Below, one piece after another: positions 1 through 5,689 of a DNA stretch of 6,497 nucleotides (position 1 is the first letter of the stretch; every line of letters starts with the position of its first letter). Under the pieces are notes generated by a model that worked only from the letters and a program-made list of their open reading frames with translations, did not search any database and was not told the origin of the DNA. A program made the position numbers and the translations under genes. The stretch comes from an uncultured Lachnospiraceae bacterium (GTDB taxonomy: Bacteria > Bacillota > Clostridia > Lachnospirales > Lachnospiraceae), in contig CAKRGM010000058.1 in the NCBI GenBank assembly GCA_934330725.1, forward strand, positions 1 to 6,497. The letters run 5' to 3'.

Positions 1-1
1 A

Positions 2-724
2 GAAAAAGAGATTAAAACTGCAGCTTCAGAAAGCAGGACAATTGATAAGCTTCATCCAATTGAAGCAGGTAAAAAGGTCGGACAGGCTGCCAGAGGAGTG
101 GAAAATACAACAGGCACAGTCAATACAGAGGCATTTGAGCATTTATATGGAATAGAGTATAATGATAAAGTCGAAGTAAACACCAATGTAAGTCCAGAGT
201 CTGTAAAGATAGAAAGGTATGCTGATGAAGAGGTAACGGTATATAACTTCCAGGTAGAGGACTGGCATACATATCATGTTGGCGAGATGGAAGTGCTGGT
301 GCATAATGCGGAGTATGGGAGTGGAAGAAATGCTAAAATATATAATTCAGCAGAATATAAAGGTACAGTAAAAGTTAATGGGGAAATAAAAGATGTAAGC
401 AGAAGAGTTTATCAGAGAAATGATATTGCTTTTAATTATGTTGATGAGACTACAGGACTAACAAACCTAGAAAGAATGCAAGCAGGTAAGCCTCCAATAG
501 GTTCGGATGGTAATCCAATTCAGTTACATCATATATTGCAAAAGGAAGTTGGTCCAATGGTGGAAATCCGAGAAATTACACATCAAGAATATTATTCACA
601 GTTACATGGCTTGATTGAGGATGGAGCAAGTTTTAGAAACAACCCAGTATTAAATAAGCAGTATAATAATTTTAGGCATTCATATTGGAAATGGAGAGCG
701 GAACAAATTATAGGAGGAAATTAA
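2..724 (+). CDS. Polymorphic toxin C-terminus: HINT end plus LHH-type HNH/Endo VII nuclease tip (5' partial)
   Basis: The frame is open from the left edge, so the GTG at 98 is only an internal codon and the gene begins outside the window. Codons 1-74 (reading EKEIKTAASE onward) are not recognised. From 224 the protein carries the last block of a pretoxin HINT autoprotease (VTVYNFQVEDWHTYHVGE ... VLVHNA), ending in the His-Asn expected at the HINT cleavage point. The tip follows. It has NLERMQAGKPP, then QLHHILQKE (LHH at 524-532), GPMVEI, a later His and YSQLHG, and a Trp/Arg-rich end. This order matches the LHH nuclease group of the HNH/Endo VII superfamily, metal-dependent DNases used as toxin tips. 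The residues before the HINT block do not look like HINT: the TPDHP block expected about 50 residues upstream is missing, so the gene may be a chimera or a truncated HINT. The immunity gene follows after one base. Toxin family fairly sure; delivery route inferred. Confidence 0.85.
   Translation, partial: EKEIKTAASESRTIDKLHPIEAGKKVGQAARGVENTTGTVNTEAFEHLYGIEYNDKVEVNTNVSPESVKIERYADEEVTVYNFQVEDWHTYHVGEMEVLVHNAEYGSGRNAKIYNSAEYKGTVKVNGEIKDVSRRVYQRNDIAFNYVDETTGLTNLERMQAGKPPIGSDGNPIQLHHILQKEVGPMVEIREITHQEYYSQLHGLIEDGASFRNNPVLNKQYNNFRHSYWKWRAEQIIGGN
224..320 (+). repeat. HINT 3' repeat, copy A
   Basis: 97 bases that match 2394-2490 with a single difference (C at 262 against A at 2432). They encode the last HINT block up to and beyond His-Asn. 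Sequence before and after differs completely, so this short block is the recombination patch that joins this LHH tip to its present N-terminal partner. Confidence 0.9.
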
Positions 725-725
725 T

Positions 726-1145
726 ATGTATGACAAAGTTGTTGAAGTTATAAATCAGTATGAGGAAAAAGGTGATTTTACATATGCAGTTGTAAATGAT
801 GTCATAATAGCTGATGCTGAAAAAGTTCTTAATGTAAATATACCAGAACAATATCAATGGTTTTTAAAAAGATATGGACATGGTGGAATAGGCGGCATTG
901 AAACATTGGGTGTGGGGAAAAATGGGAAAACAATTTTTGTTAATAAAACACTAGAGTTTCGAGAGTATGGTTTGCCAAATGAAATGATAGTAATTGAAAA
1001 TTGCGATGAATGGATATATTGTATAGATACAAAAAATGCAAACATTGATATGTGGTCTTTGGGATACAAAAAATGTAGTTTAGCATATAAAGATTTTTTG
1101 GAATATTTGATAGATAGAATGAATGATGCAATAGAAAACATGTAA
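726..1145 (+). CDS. SUKH-family (SMI1/KNR4) immunity protein
   Basis: This 139-residue soluble protein should bind and neutralise the nuclease tip encoded just upstream. It shows the SUKH pattern: an acidic N-terminal helix, AEKVLNVNIPEQYQWFLKRYG near residues 31-51, the glycine turn GHGGIGGIETLGV, GLPNEMIVIENCDEWIYCID and a C-terminal helix ending FLEYLIDRM. SUKH proteins are the commonest immunity partners of HNH/Endo VII toxin tips, so family and neighbour agree. The ATG lies one base after the toxin stop, with AGGAGG at 712-717 at 8-nt spacing, so the two genes are co-transcribed and probably translationally coupled. No membrane segment or signal peptide is seen, as expected for cytoplasmic protection. 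The frame is intact. Confidence 0.88.
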   Translation: MYDKVVEVINQYEEKGDFTYAVVNDVIIADAEKVLNVNIPEQYQWFLKRYGHGGIGGIETLGVGKNGKTIFVNKTLEFREYGLPNEMIVIENCDEWIYCIDTKNANIDMWSLGYKKCSLAYKDFLEYLIDRMNDAIENM

Positions 1146-1225
1146 TATATCTATGTCGAGTATAACTCTCTAGCGTAGGGAAGTTGTCCCACCTCCCAAG
1201 CTGATATGATAAGTGTCAGAAGGGC

Positions 1226-1525
1226 TTGTCAGCAACAACAGAATATAGGAATGCAGATAAATGGAGCAGTCAGGATAAGTTCATGGTTGTTCTTGAAACT
1301 GCAAATTTCCGTAAAACTATTCACACAAGCTATGGAGAGATGGATGTAGCTATTCTCAGAGATCATAACGGTGATTACGAACCGCAGCTGATCAAAAAGT
1401 ATCAGAACACCGTAACTCAGGACATGGAAGAAAAAATCCTTTCAACTCTGGTGGAATATGGAGCATCTAACTTGGTATATGATAAAACAAATAACCAACA
1501 ACTGGGAATGATAGCCGGAATATAG
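1226..1525 (+). pseudogene. Chimeric transposase remnant (IS3 OrfA-like start joined to IS256/mutator-like segment)
   Basis: The 99-codon frame joins pieces of two unrelated transposases. Its first ~26 codons (1226-1303; YRNADKWSSQDKF, then VVLETA) resemble the start of IS3-type OrfA proteins. Codons from about 1304 to 1444 (KTIHTSYGEMDVAILRD, then YQNTVTQDMEEKILS) resemble an internal segment of IS256/mutator transposases. Neither DNA-binding nor DDE catalytic domain is complete, so no transposition activity is expected. The first possible start is a TTG at 1226 with a poorly placed purine stretch, so translation is doubtful. After 1444 the frame runs into unrelated sequence and stops at TAG 1523-1525. 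The fusion records at least two past insertions and deletions between toxin cassettes. Family resemblance is from memory of the motifs. Confidence 0.7.
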
Positions 1526-1852
1526 GCATCGATGGAATCAGCCAAGGGACTGAACATGTCAGATGCAAAATTGGACTGGTCAAACAAAGGTGAGGTTATC
1601 TATCCTGCTACTATAAATGAACACATTAATGGGTGGCATGGAGGAAATTTTAGGAATAGCTTACCAGGGGAACTCATTGTAGATATTCATGATTTTGATT
1701 AGTTATACAAGGAACTATGTGATAATAACATTGAAGCTCAATTGTATGAACATGAACGGATAACAAATGTTGAGTTTCTTGAAAATTTAGTTGAAACATA
1801 TTATGAAATAAATGAAGAAATCACTGACAGAATAGATGCAGAATCTGAATAA
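1445..1852 (+). pseudogene. Unrecognised decayed frame with two in-frame TAG codons
   Basis: The same reading frame as the transposase remnant stays open to TAA 1850-1852, interrupted only by TAG at 1523-1525 and 1700-1702. Stretches between the stops look like normal protein: MESAKGLNMSDAKLDWSNKG (ATG 1532), then INGWHGGNFRNSLPGEL, then a helical acidic tail (NVEFLENLVETYYEINEEIT). The acidic end and the position just before a toxin cassette would suit an old tip or immunity gene, but I do not recognise the family. The ATG at 1532 has no convincing ribosome binding site. A point mutation such as CAG to TAG would explain the second stop. The gene is most likely dead. Stop readthrough is possible in principle but nothing else here supports it. 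Confidence 0.45.
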
Positions 1853-2834
1853 AATAAGTGCAGCGGACTGGTGCTGCAAGCATTGGAAGCTGATGGTTAC
1901 GATCGTAATCGTTGTCGTGGCGGTTGCGCTCCTCTGGACCGGATTGGGAGGTGTACTGCTTGCCGGAGCCTGCTGGGGAGCACTGTCGGGAGCCGTGATA
2001 GGTGGAGTCTCAGGGGGACTTACAAGTATGGCAAATGGAGGCAGTTTTCTGGAAGGCTTTGAAGACGGAGCATTTTCGGGAGCACTGATCGCCACAGAAA
2101 CAGGCTTTGCAAGAACTGAAAGCATAAAATCGGAAGCTCTTGTGTTATCAATAAATGCAGACACCATGGAAACCGGTTACAAAAAAGTACTTGAAAAATA
2201 TGTACGAAAGACAAGAGAACTTGTACATATCATAGCCGGTGGAGAAGAGATCATATCGACACCGGATCATCCGTATTATGTTGCAGGAAGAGGATTTGTT
2301 AATGTCTGTCAGCTTTGTATCGGAAGTCCGCTGCTGGATGCAGACGGCAGAGTGCTTGAGACAGAGCAGATCTATAAGGAGTACCTTGAGGAAGATGAAG
2401 AGGTAACGGTATATAACTTCCAGGTAGAGGAATGGCATACATATCATGTTGGCGAGATGGAAGTGCTGGTGCATAATGCGGAGTATGGGAAGGGTAGTGG
2501 AAGTAAATTTAAAGATGCTTTTGATTTGGCAGATAACTATAATTTGAGTGATAATACTTTCAATAACCATATATTAGATAGGCATGGACCTAATTCTTTA
2601 TATGGTAATAAATCACATTTTAATGCTGATTTTGATATAAAAAATGGAATTGATAGTACATTGAAGGGGGACAATTTTATTATTAAATACAATACTGCTG
2701 GAAGAGGTGGATATATTTTTGAACAAACATTTACTAATCCGATAGGAACAAATAGTAAGGGAAAGCCATTATATACGATAAAAGTAGTTATTGATGAGGT
2801 TGGAAATGTGGTTACTGCGTTTCCTAAAAAATAG
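1836..2834 (+). CDS. Truncated pretoxin-HINT protein with RNase-like (BECR-like) toxin tip
   Basis: The 332-residue product starts at an ATG without a good ribosome binding site inside the end of the decayed frame upstream. Residues 9-12 (AADW) begin the similarity with the copy at 5423-6369. Residues 19-41 form a membrane helix followed by a Gly/Ala-rich segment. HINT sequence resumes at IATETGF; an in-frame deletion has removed the KCFIAGT block with the nucleophilic Cys, and the next motif is degraded (IKSEALVLS instead of IKLGDVVLS). The later HINT parts remain: TPDHPYYV (His145), VTVYNFQVEEWHTYHVGE and His213-Asn214. The tip, residues 216-332, has HILDRH (His245, His250), KSHF, GRGGYIFEQTF, IGTNSKGKP and a closing VVTAFPKK. 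This resembles the barnase/EndoU/colicin/RelE (BECR) RNases. Family assignment of the tip is tentative. It is probably an orphan cassette that cannot release its tip by normal HINT cleavage. Confidence 0.75.
   Translation: MQNLNKISAADWCCKHWKLMVTIVIVVVAVALLWTGLGGVLLAGACWGALSGAVIGGVSGGLTSMANGGSFLEGFEDGAFSGALIATETGFARTESIKSEALVLSINADTMETGYKKVLEKYVRKTRELVHIIAGGEEIISTPDHPYYVAGRGFVNVCQLCIGSPLLDADGRVLETEQIYKEYLEEDEEVTVYNFQVEEWHTYHVGEMEVLVHNAEYGKGSGSKFKDAFDLADNYNLSDNTFNNHILDRHGPNSLYGNKSHFNADFDIKNGIDSTLKGDNFIIKYNTAGRGGYIFEQTFTNPIGTNSKGKPLYTIKVVIDEVGNVVTAFPKK
1857..2490 (+). repeat. Pretoxin-HINT repeat, copy B (internally deleted)
   Basis: Matches copy C in two blocks: 1857-2086 against 5423-5651 (one G longer) and 2083-2483 against 5969-6369 (no length difference). 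The 321 bases of copy C between its two CACT motifs (5648 and 5969) are missing. The left border at AGTGCAGC is abrupt, 5 bases after the stop of the decayed frame. The last 97 bases are shared with copy A. Confidence 0.9.
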
Positions 2835-2847
2835 GGAGGTCTTTATT

Positions 2848-3180
2848 GTGAATTTTTATGTAGGTAATTCAATAGATGAGATTAAGGAGCAGGATTATAA
2901 TGTAGAATTTAGTGACGAGTTAATTGATTTTATCTATAAATTAAACGAGGAAGTATCATTTGATATGCACCAATTGTGCGAGATTAATCCTTATGATGAT
3001 GTGGAAATATCCAAAAATGATTTAAAGAAGATAATTCAAATATGTAGGTATATTTTGGATAATAAATTATTTTATGATTATGATGAACCAGATGAAGGAA
3101 AGCAGATGCTGAAAGATTTAGTGGAGCTTGCCCAAAAAGCATTATTAAAAGATTTGGGACTAATTTCAATAGGAGATTAG
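2848..3180 (+). CDS. Candidate immunity protein for the BECR-like toxin tip
   Basis: I place the start at GTG 2848, giving 110 residues, because GGGAGG (2834-2839) sits 8 nt upstream, overlapping the toxin stop. A longer frame from 2791 would overlap the toxin gene by 44 bases and has no such site. The protein is acidic, soluble and mostly helical: NFYVGNSIDEIKEQDYNVEF, a central segment with CEINPYDDVEISKNDLKKI, CRYILDNKLFYDYDEPDEG, and a C-terminal helix ending LGLISIGD. There is no signal peptide or membrane helix. I do not recognise a named immunity family. The function is inferred from position straight after a toxin tip, its small size and its acidity, which would suit a basic RNase partner. 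The frame is intact, although the toxin's delivery part is damaged. Confidence 0.75.
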   Translation: MNFYVGNSIDEIKEQDYNVEFSDELIDFIYKLNEEVSFDMHQLCEINPYDDVEISKNDLKKIIQICRYILDNKLFYDYDEPDEGKQMLKDLVELAQKALLKDLGLISIGD

Positions 3181-3264
3181 GGTTATCATGTTAATACGTA
3201 GAAGTTAGCAAAATTTTACTAAGCCCCGTATACGAACGAACATCGTGAATTCAATATGCTGATG

Positions 3265-3306
3265 AACGCACTTTTAGCGACAGCATGTTGCGAGAGGGTG
3301 CGTTTT
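3265..3306 (+). terminator. Nested hairpin with short T tail, possible terminator
   Basis: AACGCAC (3265-3271) pairs with GTGCGTT (3298-3304). Inside, GCGACA (3277-3282) pairs with TGTTGC (3286-3291) around a 3-nt loop, with one G-U pair. Four Ts (3303-3306) follow the outer stem. The T tail is short for a strong intrinsic terminator, but the position about 85 bases after the toxin/immunity pair suits one. A leader attenuator for a lost gene is an alternative. Confidence 0.45.
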
Positions 3307-3334
3307 CTGTGAAAGTTTACTATAAATGGTATGA

Positions 3335-3484
3335 AAAGAATATTTTTACCTTAAATCATTATCTAAAAAGAGAACCATAGATAGGAAGAAAAATTTTTCA
3401 GTTCCATTTATTGGAATGAATGATGATGAGGTAGAACCCATGGGAAATAATTTTGAAGAGTTTATTGAAAAATTATTGTCTTAA
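3335..3484 (+). pseudogene. Possible 3' remnant of a SUKH-like immunity gene
   Basis: A 49-codon frame without a start of its own ends at TAA 3482-3484. Its last part reads NFSVPFIGMNDDEVEPMGNN and then FEEFIEKLLS. A closing FEEFIEKLL helix after an acidic turn is common at the end of SMI1/KNR4-type immunity proteins, so this may be the tail of an orphan immunity gene whose front was lost. The upstream part (YLKSLSKKRTIDRKK) shows no known motif. Similarity this short can arise by chance. Confidence 0.3.
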
Positions 3485-3512
3485 GGAAGAGCGTCACCGC
3501 GGAAAATAACCA

Positions 3513-3542
3513 TTGACAAATCATTTTTCCAACGTCTATAAT
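3513..3542 (+). promoter_or_regulatory. Strong sigma-A promoter for the T-box transcript
   Basis: A perfect -35 box TTGACA (3513-3518) and a perfect -10 box TATAAT (3537-3542) are separated by 18 nt. Transcription should start near 3549, which leaves a leader of about 300 nt before the terminator at 3819-3849, a normal T-box leader length. Confidence 0.85.
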
Positions 3543-3548
3543 AAGAGC

Positions 3549-3849
3549 AATTGAAGCATACACAGGCTTTGATGGGAAGAAGTAGTAATTTGCGGAACAT
3601 ACAGAAAGCTGCCGGCAGATGAGAGGCGCATGGAAAGCAGATTGTGAATACATCCCCCGAGTTTCACATCAAATTTGTTTTTGCAGATGGAAGATCTGCT
3701 GACAATAGTAGGCTGTGACGGAGTGGTTACCGTTAGAAGAACCGGAGTGTTGTTGGACACTTGCTAAGATAAGCAGTGTGAGCTGTTTGTGAATTAAGGT
3801 GGTAACACGGGTTTGATTCCTCGTCCTTTGGTAGGATGGGGATTTTTTT
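3549..3849 (+). promoter_or_regulatory. T-box riboswitch leader, predicted tyrosine (UAC) specifier
   Basis: The conserved T-box sequence AAGGTGGTAACACGG (3796-3810) is present. Its TGGT (3800-3803) pairs with the NCCA end of an uncharged tRNA; the final T asks for discriminator A, as bacterial tRNA-Tyr has. Stem I begins with GATG near 3570 and closes with CATC near 3670. It contains an AGTA-like motif (AAGTAGTAA) and CAGAAAGCTGCCGG. The specifier region reads GTGAATACATCCCCCGAG; the usual GAA-NNN-A pattern gives UAC, tyrosine. AUC (isoleucine) is the alternative one codon later. A hairpin CACTTGCT/AGCAGTG around 3758-3780 fits stem III. Low charged tRNA-Tyr should stabilise the antiterminator and switch on the MFS gene downstream. 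The T-box call is firm; specificity is a motif-based prediction. Confidence 0.9.
3819..3849 (+). terminator. T-box intrinsic terminator
   Basis: CCTCGTCCT (3819-3827) pairs with AGGATGGGG (3833-3841) around the 5-nt loop TTGGT, using two G-U pairs, followed by seven Ts (3843-3849). Its left arm lies just after the T-box sequence, so this stem and the antiterminator are mutually exclusive, as in transcription-attenuating T-boxes. Confidence 0.88.
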
Positions 3850-3898
3850 ATTTCTTAGAAAAGACCGTGGCGTATTAATGTGTGAAAGGAACTGTTAT

Positions 3899-3942
3899 AT
3901 GTTTGAACTCTTAAAAAGTAACAGAAATTTTGAATATTTTTT
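3899..3942 (+). pseudogene. Displaced N-terminus of the MFS transporter
   Basis: ATG 3899 has AAGGA at 3886-3890, 8 nt upstream, and follows the T-box terminator by 49 nt, so it is the expected start. It reads MFELLKSNRNFEYF and then leaves the transporter frame in a run of six Ts (3937-3942). A seventh T would join it to FEASCISGIGDYVDDIAFST, the usual beginning of such transporters. As written, this frame ends at the TGA 34 codons after the ATG. Confidence 0.8.
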
Positions 3943-3975
3943 GAAGCATCCTGTATTAGTGGAATCGGTGATTAT

Positions 3976-5097
3976 GTGGATGATATCGCATTTTCTACGC
4001 TGATTACAAGTTATGTTTTTGCCATAAAAATGATTCTTTCATTCGTCAGTATGTTTACGTCTACTATCGTGGATTATAACAATAAGAAACAAATATTAAT
4101 GGTAACATCCTTTGGACAGGGAATTGTGCTGTTTCTATTGCTCTTTCTATACAGCACCGGACATGTATCAACATGGATATTGATTGTATTTGTTACGATA
4201 CAGACGATATTCAGTACGTTTAGTACTCCGGTACAAAATGCACTTTTACCGTTGCTTATCTCGGATGAAGATGTGATTACGGCAAGAGCATCCAATAGTA
4301 TGTTCCAACAATTTATACAGATATTTTCCTATGTTGTTTCCGGTGCACTGATCACATGGATAGGAATTCCCGGTGCGATCATGATAGACATTGTTACCTT
4401 TTTTGTGGCGGGGGTACTGTCATTTAGGATACAATATACAGAAATAAGCAGCAGATACAAAGAAGAAATGAATTTTTTACATACGATCAAAGAAGGGTTT
4501 GGCTTCATTTTTACCAGTAAAATTATCATAGCGGTTCTGGTGGTCACCTTTATGGGAAATATGTTTGCATCTCCGGTAGATGCTTTGTCCGTTGCTTATT
4601 TTTCTGATTATTTTACAGCGAAATATATGTATTCGGTATTTATGGCGGCAATCGTGATCGGAGGAATTATTGGAACCTGGAGCCTTACAAAATTAAAAGA
4701 CAGGCTGCCTATGAACTGGCTGTTAGCATTGGGATTTGCAGTTGGTGGTGTGGGATTTATTTTCCTGTTGTTTTATCATTGTACAGTATTTCCGGTTATA
4801 GCAGGATTTTTGTATGGAATCTCGAATAGTTTTGTGTCTATCATGAATGGAGTTTTGTTACAGGTTAATACTCCGAAAGATATGATAGGAAGAGTATTCA
4901 GTGCCTTTCGCTGTGTTTCCTTTGCATCAGGTCCGGTTGGGATGATTGCGGTTGGTTATTTGGGGGAATCGGTTGGATTGAACAAAATCTTTTGTGGTTT
5001 AGGCTGTTTATTGATCGTGAGCGCTTTGATCTCCCTGAAATATACCGATGCCACTCAAAATATGAATGAAAAGAACTATAGATTTACAGAGGAATAA
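3976..5097 (+). CDS. MFS transporter, DHA3/Mef-like efflux type, N-terminus frameshifted
   Basis: The 373-residue open frame from GTG 3976 encodes a polytopic membrane protein with about ten or eleven hydrophobic segments. Features of the DHA3 (MefA-like) branch are VDYNNKK in place of the usual DR-x-x-RK loop, FSTPVQNALLPLLISDED, and the late motif PKDMIGRVFSAF followed by GPVGMIAVGYLGESVG. Such proteins use the proton gradient to export drugs or metabolites. The substrate here is unknown; the T-box suggests a link to tyrosine or amino-acid status. The true start is probably ATG 3899: the first half of membrane segment 1 (ASCISGIGDY) lies upstream of 3976 in this frame, and GTG 3976 has no ribosome binding site. 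The segment 1-2 loop (STLITSYVF) looks about ten residues shorter than in MefA, suggesting another small deletion. The gene is probably impaired, unless the missing T is a sequencing error. Confidence 0.82.
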   Translation: MDDIAFSTLITSYVFAIKMILSFVSMFTSTIVDYNNKKQILMVTSFGQGIVLFLLLFLYSTGHVSTWILIVFVTIQTIFSTFSTPVQNALLPLLISDEDVITARASNSMFQQFIQIFSYVVSGALITWIGIPGAIMIDIVTFFVAGVLSFRIQYTEISSRYKEEMNFLHTIKEGFGFIFTSKIIIAVLVVTFMGNMFASPVDALSVAYFSDYFTAKYMYSVFMAAIVIGGIIGTWSLTKLKDRLPMNWLLALGFAVGGVGFIFLLFYHCTVFPVIAGFLYGISNSFVSIMNGVLLQVNTPKDMIGRVFSAFRCVSFASGPVGMIAVGYLGESVGLNKIFCGLGCLLIVSALISLKYTDATQNMNEKNYRFTEE

Positions 5098-5148
5098 GTT
5101 ATAAACCTTAATAAGGAAAATGTTTATTAAAGTTAAAGGGCGGATTAA

Positions 5149-5334
5149 ATGGCTACAATTACATTATATAAGGACAAGTTAAACGGTGTGGGCAGTTTAA
5201 TAAGCACCATGGTATCCTCGGTAAATAATCTTGATATGCAGTTAGGTGCGTTAAAAGCCACATTGCAGGGGGTAAACAGCAGTACTTACAGTAACGGTAA
5301 ACTGGGATCAAGCAGCGAAAGAGGAAATCAATAA
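5149..5334 (+). pseudogene. N-terminal fragment of a WXG/LXG-like pretoxin (frameshifted)
   Basis: ATG 5149 has AGGGCGG at 5137-5143 and starts MATITLYKDKLNGVGSLIS, then NNLDMQLGALKATLQGVNSS. This matches, from memory, the helical N-terminus of Lachnospiraceae pretoxin-HINT proteins, the part that should direct export by a type VII-like (Esx) system. After about 5283 the frame reads nonsense (TYSNGKLGSSSERGNQ) and stops at 5334. The continuation of the protein, NWDQAAKEEINKAKEDF, is in the +1 frame from about 5300. The middle helix of the export domain is absent, so a deletion and frameshift occurred near 5283-5300. The upstream gap (5098-5148) contains TTAATAA/TTATTAA inverted arms (5108-5114, 5124-5130) of unknown meaning. 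Confidence 0.7.
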
Positions 5335-5689
5335 AGCGAAAGAAGATTTCTGTACGAAATATTCCTATTTAAAGCCGGAATGTGAAAAGGACTTTATTGA
5401 AAAGGTGGTAGACACGGTTGAGAGTGCAGCGGACTGGTGCTGCGAGCATTGGAAGCTGATTGTTACGATCGTAATCGTTGTCGTGGCGGTTGTACTCCTC
5501 TGGACCGGAGTGGGAGGTGTACTGCTTGCCGGAGCCTGCTGGGGAGCACTGTCGGGAGCCGTGATAGGTGGAGTCTCAGGGGGACTCACAAGTATGGCAA
5601 ATGGAGGCAGCTTTCTGGAAGCTTTGAAGATGGAGCATTTTCGGGAGCACTTGCCGGAGCCATATGCGGAGCCGCATTTGCGGGATTAG
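5276..5689 (+). pseudogene. Linker and membrane segment of the broken pretoxin-HINT gene
   Basis: From about 5300 this frame reads AAKEEINKAKEDFCTKYSYL, KPECEKDFIEK and SAADWCCEHWKL. It continues with the hydrophobic stretch IVTIVIVVVAVVLLWTGVGG and a Gly/Ala-rich region ending GGSFLEA near 5624. The long hydrophobic helix and glycine-rich part are typical of this pretoxin family and may insert in a membrane during delivery. At 5620-5621 the DNA reads GGAAGCTTTG where the second copy (2051-2060) has GGAAGGCTTTG. One G is missing, so this frame runs on out of phase (LKMEHFREHLPEP) and ends at 5689, while the real protein continues in the next frame. A GTG at 5405 could start this piece, but no ribosome binding site supports it. 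Confidence 0.7.

Larger units (their letters stand above)
3181..3512. other. Intergenic stretch without an intact gene
   Basis: About 330 bases between the candidate immunity gene and the T-box promoter. It holds a nested hairpin at 3265-3306 and a possible remnant of an immunity gene at 3335-3484, listed separately. A 23-codon frame starts at GTG 3309, just after the hairpin, and reads VKVYYKWYEKNIFTLNHYLK before ending at TAG 3378-3380. It could be the broken start of the same remnant or chance. I see no tRNA, CRISPR or insertion sequence end here. Confidence 0.5.

Noticed and set aside
1146..1225. GGGAAGTTGTCCCACCTCCC near 1178-1198 as a terminator or insertion sequence end
   Set aside because: The arms are only four bases (GGGA/TCCC), no T-tract follows, and no matching inverted copy is seen on the other side of the transposase remnant.
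1787..2167. Minus-strand open frames over the glycine/alanine-rich part of copies B and C (also 5365-5589 and 5586-6053)
   Set aside because: They mirror the conserved + strand coding sequence, are proline- and serine-rich by complement, have no ribosome binding site and appear in both copies only because the DNA is repeated.
2791..2847. A longer immunity protein starting at 2791
   Set aside because: It would overlap the toxin end by 44 bases without a ribosome binding site, whereas GTG 2848 has GGGAGG at 8-nt spacing.
5104..5132. TTAATAA/TTATTAA inverted arms as a terminator after the MFS gene
   Set aside because: The arms are AT-only and no T-tract follows; an operator is possible but unsupported.
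5437..5619. The first 61 codons of the frame open from 5437 as the real start of the HINT protein
   Set aside because: They read RNRCRGGCTPLDRSGRCTAC, an out-of-phase reading of the membrane segment, which is in the neighbouring frame and matches copy B there.
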